Assembly (NCBI GenBank): GCA_022824495.1
Contig: JAJDZU010000023.1
Coordinates: 62,001-126,000 of the forward strand
Length of the DNA: 64,000 bases
DNA from: Chloroflexota bacterium
GTDB taxonomy: Bacteria; Chloroflexota; UBA11872
Reading direction: 5' to 3'
Below the pieces are notes generated by a model, which was given only the letters and a program-made list of their open reading frames with translations, made no database searches and was not told the DNA's origin. Made by a program: the position numbers and the translations under genes. Shown here in pieces: positions 26,266 through 34,975 of this stretch; the first letter of the stretch is position 1, and each line of letters starts with the position of its first letter.

Positions 26266-27279
26266 CTAGCGTGGCAGCGTCAAATCGGCCGGCACTTCCC
26301 GCACCTGTCTTGATCCCTTCCGGCGAAGCGCTATGACGTGATTGACCTCCACCGGTTCATTCTCCGGCAGCGGCGACTCCCCGTTCGCGGCCCCGATCTC
26401 CGCCACGCTGGAAATCGCCCGCAGCTTGTCCGTGTCCGCAATCGCCGTCAGATCTCCACCGAAGTAATCGAACCACGGTAAGCCGGCCGACGCGTACTCG
26501 CGCGCCGTCGGCGCCTCCGTCGGCGGCCGCTCCCCGGTCAGTGTCATCCATTGCAGTGAGTTGGCAATCGTGATAAAGCAGCGACTCGCGTGCCGCTGAT
26601 CCCAGGCGTCCAGCCCGTAGTCATCCTCATAGATCTCCTGCCGCATCCGTCCGCCGGGGGCAAGACCCATTGACGCGCTATCAATTGGCGAGTAGGCGAC
26701 GAATTCGTCCGGCGGGGCGCCGGCCGACTGTTTGGCCATCATCTCCTGATACCGCTCCGCCTTCATCGGGTACGCAATCAGTTGCAGCCCGCCATGTGCC
26801 GCCTCGCCTGTCAGTTGCTCCTCCACCGTGTAGCCCTGGCCCAGCGGCATCGCCACGAACTGGCGAACGATCCCCTGCGCCACGCAATAGCCGTCCAGCC
26901 ACGGCTGATCCGGCAACACCGCATAGTCCTGCGGATCGGTGTTGAGGTGGTTCATCCAGGTCTCGCCCGTCAGGGCGCAGACCTTGCCCGTCGCGATCTT
27001 CACGGCAAACGGGTACTCCTCACTCTCAAAGCTGATCCACATCGCCTCCGCCTGGTGCATCGGCATCAGCACCCCGCCGCGCCGCAGCCAATCCGTCGGC
27101 ATGCGTCGGGCGTAGTCGTCTACGTGCCGCAGCGGAAACCTGCCCATCCCCGGCGGCAACGGATAGTCCAGGCCGTCGTCCGGAATCCGCAGCGTCCGCT
27201 GAAACTCGATGGCGCAGCGCGCGTCCTTGTGGACCTCTGGAAACCGGATTACCAGGCGGTCGTTCTCAAGCGTGATCAT
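26266..27279 (-). CDS. Conserved protein of unknown function
   Basis: 337 residues starting at ATG 27279, with GGAG and gaggga just upstream. No signal peptide or membrane helix. Recurrent-looking segments are PMHQAEAMWISFESEEYPFAVKIATGKVCALTGETW, a DQPWLDGYCV segment, GQGYTVEEQLTGE and LQLIAYPMK. I do not recognise a characterised family, only a widely seen but unnamed protein type. It is the first gene after the ABC operon upstream region and may belong to it, on position only. Confidence 0.75.
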   Translation of the reverse strand: MITLENDRLVIRFPEVHKDARCAIEFQRTLRIPDDGLDYPLPPGMGRFPLRHVDDYARRMPTDWLRRGGVLMPMHQAEAMWISFESEEYPFAVKIATGKVCALTGETWMNHLNTDPQDYAVLPDQPWLDGYCVAQGIVRQFVAMPLGQGYTVEEQLTGEAAHGGLQLIAYPMKAERYQEMMAKQSAGAPPDEFVAYSPIDSASMGLAPGGRMRQEIYEDDYGLDAWDQRHASRCFITIANSLQWMTLTGERPPTEAPTAREYASAGLPWFDYFGGDLTAIADTDKLRAISSVAEIGAANGESPLPENEPVEVNHVIALRRKGSRQVREVPADLTLPR

Positions 27280-27376
27280 TCCCTCGTGCTCTCCTTGCCT
27301 TGCAGCCACTCCAACTCATCTCGATGGAAGCGGCAGTGCTCTTGTTGACTCCGTTGTTTGCTGTGAGTGACGTGCG

Positions 27377-27730
27377 CTACCAATCCCCGTCCCGCACCTC
27401 GCGCACGATGCGCAGGATGGCGTGATCGGGCGCCTGTTTCAGTTCGCGGATCAACTGGGCGAACAGCCGCGGCCGCTTGCGGATGACGTCTTGCAGGTCG
27501 CTGGAGACCTTCCCGCCCAGCGCCAGCAGCACGTCCGCGTCCTGGTCGAGTTCCTTGGCAAGCCGCACGGTCGCGGCTTCGGATGGCGGCGCAACCTGGC
27601 CCCGCTCAATCTTGCTCAAATATCCCGGCTCAACCCCGATCCGCCTGGCCACCTGCCGCAGCGAATACCGGCGGTCGTGCTCTTGCAACCTCCGCCGAGC
27701 GGTGTTGACGTACGTGCCAAACTGCGTCAT
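27377..27730 (-). CDS. XRE-family transcriptional regulator
   Basis: 117 residues. The N-terminal helix-turn-helix is clear: YSLRQVARRIGVEPGYLSKIERGQVAPPSEAATVRLAKEL, followed by a short C-terminal helix-rich tail. ATG 27730 lies 9 bases after a good minus-strand promoter, so the message is probably leaderless. It is divergent from the ThDP enzyme operon and is its likely regulator. Confidence 0.9.
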   Translation of the reverse strand: MTQFGTYVNTARRRLQEHDRRYSLRQVARRIGVEPGYLSKIERGQVAPPSEAATVRLAKELDQDADVLLALGGKVSSDLQDVIRKRPRLFAQLIRELKQAPDHAILRIVREVRDGDW

Positions 27731-27739
27731 GTTTCCTAA

Positions 27740-27768
27740 ACACTACACATTCCCATGCCACTTGTCAA
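27740..27768 (-). promoter_or_regulatory. Sigma70-like promoter of the XRE gene, probably leaderless
   Basis: On the minus strand TTGACA (27768-27763) is followed by a 17-base spacer and TAGTGT (27745-27740), a consensus-like -35 and a fair -10. The XRE start codon follows after 9 bases, so transcription would begin about 0-3 bases before it. Confidence 0.65.
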
Positions 27769-27797
27769 GTCATCGTCGTTGGTCATGAACGCCCGCT

Positions 27798-27815
27798 CGA
27801 CGGGCGCGCCCGTCG
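27798..27815. promoter_or_regulatory. 18-bp palindrome, candidate operator
   Basis: CGACGGGCGCGCCCGTCG is a perfect palindrome lying between the divergent XRE gene and the ThDP operon, 65 bases before ATG 27880. It could bind the XRE repressor; this is not shown by sequence alone. Confidence 0.4.
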
Positions 27816-27879
27816 GGATTCGCCTAGGATCGTGCCGCACGCGGCTCACACCTGCGTTGATCCAGGGAAGGCGGATTCA

Positions 27880-29565
27880 ATGCCCACAATGACCGGCGCG
27901 CGCTTCCTCGCCGAGACCCTCCACGCCTACGGCGTGACCCACTACTTCTTTATGCCGGTCAGCGTCCCGGAGGCCATGCCCGAGCTCGAACGCGTCGGCG
28001 TCGAGCCCGTCATGGCTCACACCGAAAAGGGCGCGGCTTACATGGCCGACGGCTACGCCCGCATCAGCGGCGGCGCCGGCGTCTGCGGCGCCCAGTCGGT
28101 CGGAGCGCTCAACCTGGCGGCCGGCCTGCAGGACGCCTACCTGGCCTGTTCACCCGTGATCGCCCTGACCGGCCGCCTGCGCCAGATCATGCAAAACCGC
28201 CACGCCTACCAGGAGGTCGACCACTCCGCCCCCTTCGAAGCCGTCACAAAGTTCAGCACCCCGGTGACCTCGCTGGAGGAGTTCCCCATCGTCCTCCGCC
28301 AGGCCCTGCGCGAAGTCGTGTCGGGCACCCCGGGCCCCGCCCATCTCGACCTCTGGGGCATCACCGGCGGCGACATCATGACCGCTGAAGACGACCTCGA
28401 GGTCATCGTCGAGGAACCCTTCCGCCGCACGCCCCCGTTCCGTCCGGAGCCCGACTCGGCCAGCGTCCGCGCGTCCCTGGCCGAACTCGCGCAAGCCTCC
28501 CGGCCGGTGATCGTCGCCGGCGGCGGCGTGCGCGCCTCGGGTGCCCGCGACGAACTAATGGAACTGGCGGAATCCCTCAACATCCCCGTCATCACCTCCC
28601 TCAACGCCAAGGAGACGTTCCCGGCCGACCATCCGCTGGCCGTCGGCGTGTCCGGAACCTACTCGCGCGAGTGCGCCAATCGAGTCTTTGCCGAAGTCGA
28701 TCTCGCCTTCTTCGTCGGCAGCCACAAGGGCGAACAGGTCACCAACATCTGGAAGCTCCCGCGACCCGGCGCTCGCATCGTCCAACTTGACATAAACGCA
28801 GCCGAACTCGGGCGCTCCTTCCCCATCAACGTCGGCCTCCTCGCCGACGCCCGAGCCGGACTCCGCAAGCTCCTGGATCAGGTTAAAGCGGACTCGATTA
28901 CACCTCCGTCGTCACGAAATCCTTGGATCCAGCGCGTCCAGTCCCTCGTCCGCACCTGGAAAGCCCAGGTCGATCCCCTCGTCACCTCCGACCAGATCCC
29001 CATGCGACCCGAGCGCCTCTGCGGCGAACTCACCCGCTTGCTGCCGGCCGATGCCATCCTGGTCTCCGACACCGGCCACGCCGGCATCTGGACCGGAACC
29101 ATGATTGACCTGACATCGCCCGGCCAGAGCTTCATCCGCTGCGCCGGCTCGCTCGGCTGGGGCCTGCCGGCCGCGATTGGCGCCAAGTGCGCCGCGCCCG
29201 ACCGTCCCGTCGTCTGCTTCACCGGCGACGGCGGCATGTGGTACCACCTCACCGAGCTCGACACCGCCGCCCGTTACGGCATCAACTCCGTAACCGTCGT
29301 CAACAACAACGCCTCGCTCAACCAGGAACAGGCGCTCAACGAACGCATCTACGGCGGCGCCACTCCCGGCTCCGACCGTCTCTGGAAGCTCACCGACGCC
29401 GACTTCGCCGCAGTCGCCGCAACCATGGGGTGCGCAGGCATCACGGTCAGGGATCCCGCCGAAATGGACAGCGCGCTGGATCAGGCGCTCTCCGCCAATC
29501 GCCCCGCCGTCATCGACGTCAAGACCGACATCGCCGGCATCGCGCCCCGGGCGTGGGACGGTTGA
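27880..29565 (+). CDS. ThDP-dependent enzyme of the acetolactate synthase/decarboxylase family
   Basis: 561 residues with the three domains of the family. The catalytic Glu is about E49 (VMAHTEKGAAYMADGYAR), a central domain starts near residue 190 (VIVAGGGVRAS), and the ThDP motif is GDGGMWYHLTELDTAARYGINSVTVVNNN. It is not close to IlvB or IolD, so the substrate (a 2-oxo acid or sugar-acid derivative) is unknown. ATG 27880 has GGGAAGG upstream. It heads an operon with a Gfo/Idh enzyme and a flavoprotein. Confidence 0.85.
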   Translation: MPTMTGARFLAETLHAYGVTHYFFMPVSVPEAMPELERVGVEPVMAHTEKGAAYMADGYARISGGAGVCGAQSVGALNLAAGLQDAYLACSPVIALTGRLRQIMQNRHAYQEVDHSAPFEAVTKFSTPVTSLEEFPIVLRQALREVVSGTPGPAHLDLWGITGGDIMTAEDDLEVIVEEPFRRTPPFRPEPDSASVRASLAELAQASRPVIVAGGGVRASGARDELMELAESLNIPVITSLNAKETFPADHPLAVGVSGTYSRECANRVFAEVDLAFFVGSHKGEQVTNIWKLPRPGARIVQLDINAAELGRSFPINVGLLADARAGLRKLLDQVKADSITPPSSRNPWIQRVQSLVRTWKAQVDPLVTSDQIPMRPERLCGELTRLLPADAILVSDTGHAGIWTGTMIDLTSPGQSFIRCAGSLGWGLPAAIGAKCAAPDRPVVCFTGDGGMWYHLTELDTAARYGINSVTVVNNNASLNQEQALNERIYGGATPGSDRLWKLTDADFAAVAATMGCAGITVRDPAEMDSALDQALSANRPAVIDVKTDIAGIAPRAWDG

Positions 29566-29599
29566 GCCGCGCGTCTGGCTGACGTAGAGGAGCTTGGAC

Positions 29600-30706
29600 A
29601 TGCCTGAAGGCATTCACGTCGTCCTGGTAGTCAACGACGAAGCCGCCCATTGGCAGGGCTACCGCGACCGCCTGGCCGCAAATGATGGCGCCGCTTCGGT
29701 CTCTGTGGCCGTGCCACTGGGCGATCGCCGCGACTCAATCCTCGCCGTCCTCGGCGACAAGGTCCGCACGGTCGCTGTAGATCCCGCCGAACTCCTGGCC
29801 GCCGAGACGCCGCAGCTCGCCGTAATCACCGTCCCGCCCCTCGACTCACCGCCGATCATCGACGCGGCGCTCGACGCCGGCGCTCACGTCCTCACCGAGA
29901 AACCGGCCAGTGTCTCGGATGTCGTGCTCGAGCCACTCGCCCGCAAAGCGATTCAGTGCGACCGCCACCTCATGCTCGCCTTCGCCGGCAGCCAGCAACC
30001 CGCCGTGCGCGACGCCGCCCGCATCATTCGCGACGAGGGCCGCCTGGGCGCCCTTTACGGCGTCACCGCCCACTACATCGCCGACCAGGCCCGCATCCGC
30101 GACGTCGGACAACTCCAGCGCCGCACCGGCTCCTCCAACACCTGGTTCTTTGAGAAGCGGGTCGGCGGCGGCGGGCACCTGTCCTGGCTCGGCATTCATT
30201 TCGTCGACATGCTCCACGTCGTCACCGGGCACGACGTTGTGGAGGTCAGCGCCATGACCAACGTGGCCGGTGGTCAGCCCATCGACGTCGAGGACTCCGC
30301 CGTCCTCACCCTCCGCTACGACAACGGCATGCTGGCCTCGCTCACCTCGGCCTACTACCTGGACCAGCATGACGTGGCCGACGACAAGCAGTCGCTCTTC
30401 AAGGTCTGGGGCGAGAACGGCTGGCTCCAGATTGACCCGCACGAAGGCACCCCGCTCACCTGCTACAGCAACCTGCCCGCCTACGCCGAACAGCCCCGCG
30501 AACGCATCGACTACGACTCCGACTTCATCACCGGCTACGACACCCTCATGCACGAGGCGCTCCGCGCCGCCGCCGGCCTGGGCGACCCGCCCACCTCGAC
30601 GCTGGATGCCCTCCAGGCCCTCCGAGTCGTCCATGCCGCCTACCGTTCGGCCGCCAGCGGTCGCACTGAACCCGTACCCGCCCGCGGCGAATGGACGCTC
30701 CCATGA
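29600..30706 (+). CDS. Gfo/Idh-type oxidoreductase with a degenerate dinucleotide motif
   Basis: 368 residues. The conserved HVLTEKPASVSD, the HLSWLGIHFVDMLHVVTG helix and the C-terminal domain place it in the Gfo/Idh/MocA family. The N-terminal GxGxxG, normally near residue 10, reads VVLVVNDEAAHW, so cofactor binding may be altered. ATG 29600 is chosen over an upstream TTG; gagg lies 11 bases before it. The stop overlaps the next gene as ATGA. Confidence 0.8.
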   Translation: MPEGIHVVLVVNDEAAHWQGYRDRLAANDGAASVSVAVPLGDRRDSILAVLGDKVRTVAVDPAELLAAETPQLAVITVPPLDSPPIIDAALDAGAHVLTEKPASVSDVVLEPLARKAIQCDRHLMLAFAGSQQPAVRDAARIIRDEGRLGALYGVTAHYIADQARIRDVGQLQRRTGSSNTWFFEKRVGGGGHLSWLGIHFVDMLHVVTGHDVVEVSAMTNVAGGQPIDVEDSAVLTLRYDNGMLASLTSAYYLDQHDVADDKQSLFKVWGENGWLQIDPHEGTPLTCYSNLPAYAEQPRERIDYDSDFITGYDTLMHEALRAAAGLGDPPTSTLDALQALRVVHAAYRSAASGRTEPVPARGEWTLP

Positions 30707-32082
30707 CTGCAATCCCCACCCTGGAAACCGACGTCCTGGTCTGCGGCGCCGGAATCGCCGGCCTCACCGCCGCCCGAACCGCCCAGGAGGCAGGCGCACG
30801 CGTCGTGGTCTTGGAAAAGGGCCCCGAGACCGGCGGATCCTCCGCCGTTTCCGCCGGCATCGTCTGGACCGCCCGCGACCTTGCGGGCTGGCTCTCCGTC
30901 CAGCCCGGCGGCGACCCCACCCTCGGCAAGGCCCTGGTCACGACCTATCCGGAAGCAATCCAGTGGCTCCGCACCCAGGACGTTCGCCTGGATCCGTTTG
31001 AGTTCGGCGAAAGCGGCTGGAACCCGCCATTCCCCTATGTGGCCTTCCAGCTCGAGCGCCGCGATGACGGCCGTTCCAATCCGCGCGCCGCCATGGATCA
31101 ACTCACCGCCAACATCGCCGACGCCGGCGGCCGCATCTTCACCGAAACCGCCATCCGCGAGTTCCACCAGGACGCCGCCGGACGCGTCACCGGTGCCGAG
31201 GCCCGCGGACCCAACGGCCGCCTCCGCATAACCGCCAAAGCCACGGTCATGGCCACCGGCGGCTTCCAGGGCAACCCCGAGCTCCGTGCCCGCTACTTCG
31301 GCCCCAACAGCGATCGCATGATCCTGCGCGCCAACCCCTACAGCACCGGCGAGGCCTTCCAGGCCGCCCAGGCCGTCGGCGCCGGGACTGCGGGGCCCTT
31401 CGGCCGCTTCTACGGCCATCGGGTTGTTGCCCCGCCGGCCGTCGTCGACTTCCCCTCCTTCCCACGCGTCCACCTCGGCGGAGCGCTACCGGGCGCGATC
31501 TTGGTCAACCTGCGCGGCGAACGCTACGTTGACGAGTCCGAGAGCGACGAAGTCAGCGTCCACGCCCTCCCGCACCAACCCGAGGCGCTCGGCTTCATGA
31601 TCTACAGCGAATCGGACGCCGCCACAGAGGTCGGATCGGCCGCGCTCGAAACCGTCAGGTCCGTTGGGACTGAGATCCTGGAGGCGCCGTCTCTTGACTC
31701 GCTGGCGGAGCGAATGTCCGCGCAATGGGGCGTCGCCCGCGCCCCGCTGCTCGACACTCTTGCCTCCTATAACGCCGCGGCTGCCGCCGGAGATCCAACC
31801 ATGCTCGCCATTTCGCGCGCCGGCGATCTCCACCCCCTGACCCAACCGCCCTTCTACGCCATCCGCTTTCTACCCGGGATCACCGTTACCTACGGCGGCG
31901 TGCGCATCGACGCCCTTACTCAGGTTCTGGACTCCACCGGTCGCCCACTCGGCGGCCTTTACGCTGCCGGTGCCGACGCCGGCGGCATCTACACCCGCGG
32001 ATACACCGGCGGCCTCTCCATGGGCCTCGCCTTCGGCCGCATCGCCGGCCGCGAAGCCGCCGCCAGCGCCGTGTCGCCCTAG
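30703..32082 (+). CDS. FAD-dependent oxidoreductase, fumarate reductase/3-ketosteroid dehydrogenase type
   Basis: 459 residues. FAD-binding GXGXXG lies in VLVCGAGIAGLTAARTAQEAGARVVVLEKG; the C-terminal flavin segment is GGLYAAGADAGGIYTRGYTGGLSMGLAFGRIAGREAA. The KARSTGGFQGN segment closes the FAD domain. It probably acts on an alpha,beta-unsaturated or keto acid produced by this operon. ATG 30703 overlaps the previous stop. Its TAG is the left CTAG flank of the adjacent MITE-like element. Confidence 0.88.
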   Translation: MTAIPTLETDVLVCGAGIAGLTAARTAQEAGARVVVLEKGPETGGSSAVSAGIVWTARDLAGWLSVQPGGDPTLGKALVTTYPEAIQWLRTQDVRLDPFEFGESGWNPPFPYVAFQLERRDDGRSNPRAAMDQLTANIADAGGRIFTETAIREFHQDAAGRVTGAEARGPNGRLRITAKATVMATGGFQGNPELRARYFGPNSDRMILRANPYSTGEAFQAAQAVGAGTAGPFGRFYGHRVVAPPAVVDFPSFPRVHLGGALPGAILVNLRGERYVDESESDEVSVHALPHQPEALGFMIYSESDAATEVGSAALETVRSVGTEILEAPSLDSLAERMSAQWGVARAPLLDTLASYNAAAAAGDPTMLAISRAGDLHPLTQPPFYAIRFLPGITVTYGGVRIDALTQVLDSTGRPLGGLYAAGADAGGIYTRGYTGGLSMGLAFGRIAGREAAASAVSP

Positions 32083-32203
32083 TGAGACCTTTGCAAAAAA
32101 GCCCCGCGCCCTCAGATGCAGGGCGGCTCTTTCTCCCTCTCCCCGTGGGGAGGGTTGGGGTGAGGGTCTTCCGCGCAACCAACCCCCGGCTACGCAAAGG
32201 TCT
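32083..32203. mobile_element. MITE-like element with inverted ends, flanked by CTAG
   Basis: A 121-bp non-coding segment. The left end GAGACCTTTGC (32084-32094) matches the right end GCAAAGGTCTC (32194-32204) as an 11-bp inverted repeat. CTAG stands at both sides (32079-32082 and 32204-32207), so the last base of the right repeat lies in the flank. The interior carries CGCCCT...AGGGCG and a CTCCCC-GT-GGGGAG hairpin. It has no open reading frame, so it would need a transposase from elsewhere. Target duplication may be CTAG or TA. Confidence 0.75.
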
Positions 32204-33391
32204 CTAGTCGATCACCTCCGCCATCACCCGCATGAAATTCTCCCCGGCAATCGCATCCACCTCACGCCCGCTGTAACCCCGCGCCTCCAGCGCGCCCAGG
32301 AACTGCGGCGTCTCATGCGCGCCGGCAAAGCCTTCCACCACATCCTCCAGGAATTCGAAGTCCGTCCCGATCCCAACATGCTCATAACCCGCCAGGTTCA
32401 CCATGTGGTCCACCACTTCCACCAGCGCATCCAACCCCACTGTTGGGAATCTCTGGTAAAGCGGTTGCGCCACCCCCGTGCGAACGCCGGCCTCAGCCGC
32501 GAACGGGTCCAGCCGGCCAGACCTCACGTCATCCAGCAGCTTCATCCCCCGCTCTCGTTCCGAGGCGCTGATGCCCGGCCCCTCGCCGCGCCCGTGCTGG
32601 CACGCGATGTCCACGAACGCCGACGAGCAGTGAATCCCCACCACGCCCCCACCGTCCGCGATCCTGCGAATGTGCTCGTCCGTCAGGTTTCGCTGTATAG
32701 GACTGATCGCCTTCGGATTCGAGTGCGAGGCAACGATAGGGTCGCGGCTCTCCTCCAGCACATGATCGATCGCGCTCATCGACGCGTGCGACACGTCGAT
32801 CAGGATCCCCAGCCCGTTCAACTCGCGAATCACGTCCCGGCCAAACTCGGTCAGTCCGCTCGGCACGCGCTGCTCGCTATCACAGTCGATCCAGGTCTGC
32901 GGCGCCGCATGCACCAGCCCGGTCACCCGCAGACCCAGCTCGTGATAGGCCCGCAACATCGCCAGGTCCTCGCCCATCAGCAGGTTCTCGGTGTGCAGCA
33001 GCACCGCAGTCCTTCCCGCGTCCACCGCGCGTCGCACACCCTCGGTCGAAGTAACCAACTCCAGGTCCTCGGACTCCGTACACAGCCGCCGCACCGCGTC
33101 GAATCCCCGCAGAATCCGCTGCACCCCTGACGCGCCCTCGAAGAACGTTCGCCGGAACAGCGCCGTACTCGGATGCTGAACGGCCTGAAACGCTGGAATG
33201 GGATCCACCGTGAACTCCCCCGGCGCCCCCTCCGAAAGCCAGATGCAACTCACCCGGCCCCGCTTCAGCTTCGGAATGTCCACCTGCCGCCCCGCCACAT
33301 CCGCCATTGGCTCCCGATACTCGATCCGCTCCGCCGTAAAGTCCCTCTGCATGTGCAGATGCGCAAGCAAGGTCAAACGTTCGCTGGACAT
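32204..33391 (-). CDS. Membrane dipeptidase family (M19) amidohydrolase
   Basis: 395 residues. Late ligand segments are clear: ILIDVSHASMSAID, IVASHSNPKAI and HVGIGTDFEF. The bridging Glu lies in LLHTENLLMGEDLAM. The N-terminal ligand motif, usually DGHxD, is seen as LAHLHMQRDF. M19 enzymes hydrolyse dipeptides or are D-aminoacyl specific. ATG 33391. Its TAG is the right CTAG flank of the MITE-like element. Confidence 0.86.
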   Translation of the reverse strand: MSSERLTLLAHLHMQRDFTAERIEYREPMADVAGRQVDIPKLKRGRVSCIWLSEGAPGEFTVDPIPAFQAVQHPSTALFRRTFFEGASGVQRILRGFDAVRRLCTESEDLELVTSTEGVRRAVDAGRTAVLLHTENLLMGEDLAMLRAYHELGLRVTGLVHAAPQTWIDCDSEQRVPSGLTEFGRDVIRELNGLGILIDVSHASMSAIDHVLEESRDPIVASHSNPKAISPIQRNLTDEHIRRIADGGGVVGIHCSSAFVDIACQHGRGEGPGISASERERGMKLLDDVRSGRLDPFAAEAGVRTGVAQPLYQRFPTVGLDALVEVVDHMVNLAGYEHVGIGTDFEFLEDVVEGFAGAHETPQFLGALEARGYSGREVDAIAGENFMRVMAEVID

Positions 33392-33531
33392 GGGTTCCTG
33401 ACTTCAAATCGATTCCGCCGCAGACTGTAAAGACTACTTCGTCGTCAGATTCACGAACTCTGGCCCTCAGTGACTACTGTGCGCTTGCTCATTAGTCGAT
33501 AGCCGATTGATTCCGCAGCCCTTTGCCCTCC

Positions 33532-34896
33532 TCACGCGATGAGTTGGTCAAGATGCACACGGGCCAGCGTGATCTTTTCGAGGTCACGGACGTTGCCCAC
33601 GCTATACAGGCAGAGCACGGTGCCATCGGGGGTCACGGCAAGGTCGGAGTAGCGGCAGGGTCGGGGATCGATGGTTTTCGAGATTGGCCATGTGCTCCCG
33701 GCGTCCGTGCTTGCATAGATGGTCATTTCGGTACCGCCGGGGATGCGGTGGTTGACGCCGACCGGATGGGAGAACAGGAGAATCTCCGGTCGGTTATCGT
33801 CGCCCGAGCCATGGCGGGCGAGGCCCACGTTGACCGGCCGGCCGCTGAGTTCGGGATGCTCGCCGAGTTCGTAGAAGCTCCGTCCGCCGTCGCGGCTACG
33901 TGCGTAGGTTCTGCCGTCGCGGCGCTGGGTGTTTCGGCGATAGCTGACGTAGATCTCGCCGCCGCTGGTCTCCACCAGTGACGCCTCGTCGGATCCATCG
34001 GGTAGGACTGCGCCGACCGTCCACGTCGTTCCGTGGTCGTCGCTATAGAGCAGGCCGCCGCGCACGCCCGGCACCTGTCCGGGCTCGCCTTCCTTGTATA
34101 GGAAGCCAGGAATCACCAGCCGACCGCGGTGCGGCCCGGCCATGAGTTGAATCCCGTGCTCGTTGTTGTTGGGCCACCCGGTCCAGCCCTCGGCGTTTGG
34201 GCTCGGATCGACGCGCACGGCGTCCGACCAGGTCCGGCCGTCGTCGGTGCTTTTGACGAGCCCGAACCCGCCGCCCTGCGCGGCGTAGGTGCCGAAGTAA
34301 CCAAGGTCATCTCGGACATCGGCGGGGATGTTCCAGAAGGTCACGAGAATCGTTCGCGTCACCCGGTCTTCAACAATCGCCCCAAGGAACGTGTACTGGC
34401 CTTTTTCGGCGTGGATGACCTGCTGTCGCGACCAGGTCTTGCCGTCGTCCACGCTGCGCGCCGAAAGGAGGTCGTTTTCATGGCCGCCGTCGCTCATTGA
34501 ATCGTGGCGCCGGCAACACACGGCCACCACGTTCCCGGCGCCCGTGGCGATCAGCCCGGGCATGCCGACGCCGAAGCCGTCGTAGTTGTGATATTGCAGG
34601 TTTGTGAAATCGACGGTCACCTTGGCCTGGGCCATTCGCTTCCGCATCGGGCGGTCGGTGCTGATGACCGCAATCAGAAGCTCGTTCGGGTCCCGAGTAC
34701 TGGTATAGAAGTTCGCGGTCACCCCGAACGTGTGAATCGCATTCGAATCCGGCTCGTTCTGCTCCGAGAGGCCTTCCTTCGCCGAAACCTCCGCCGGCGC
34801 CTCCGTCCGCTCCCAGTGATAGGCGGGCGCCTGGGTCAGCGTGTCACCCTGACCCGGAAGAAACACGTCGACGAATTCGACCAACGGATCAGACAC
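33532..34896 (-). CDS. Sialidase/BNR-repeat glycoside hydrolase-like protein
   Basis: 454 residues. Five Asp-box (S-X-D-X-G-X-T-W) repeats can be read: SVDDGKTW, STDDGRTW, SDDHGTTW, SRDGGRSF and STDAGSTW, which define the six-bladed propeller of exo-sialidases and related hydrolases. No signal peptide is seen, so it may act inside the cell or the start is elsewhere. Substrate cannot be told; sialidase activity needs an Arg triad that I cannot assign with certainty. Confidence 0.8.
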   Translation of the reverse strand: MSDPLVEFVDVFLPGQGDTLTQAPAYHWERTEAPAEVSAKEGLSEQNEPDSNAIHTFGVTANFYTSTRDPNELLIAVISTDRPMRKRMAQAKVTVDFTNLQYHNYDGFGVGMPGLIATGAGNVVAVCCRRHDSMSDGGHENDLLSARSVDDGKTWSRQQVIHAEKGQYTFLGAIVEDRVTRTILVTFWNIPADVRDDLGYFGTYAAQGGGFGLVKSTDDGRTWSDAVRVDPSPNAEGWTGWPNNNEHGIQLMAGPHRGRLVIPGFLYKEGEPGQVPGVRGGLLYSDDHGTTWTVGAVLPDGSDEASLVETSGGEIYVSYRRNTQRRDGRTYARSRDGGRSFYELGEHPELSGRPVNVGLARHGSGDDNRPEILLFSHPVGVNHRIPGGTEMTIYASTDAGSTWPISKTIDPRPCRYSDLAVTPDGTVLCLYSVGNVRDLEKITLARVHLDQLIA

Positions 34897-34975
34897 GGTC
34901 GCCTCCTTGTTGCAGCCTCAGAACGCGCGGTGCTCTTAGCGTAAGGGTCTGTGCGGGCTGCCGTAGCTACGCGAG

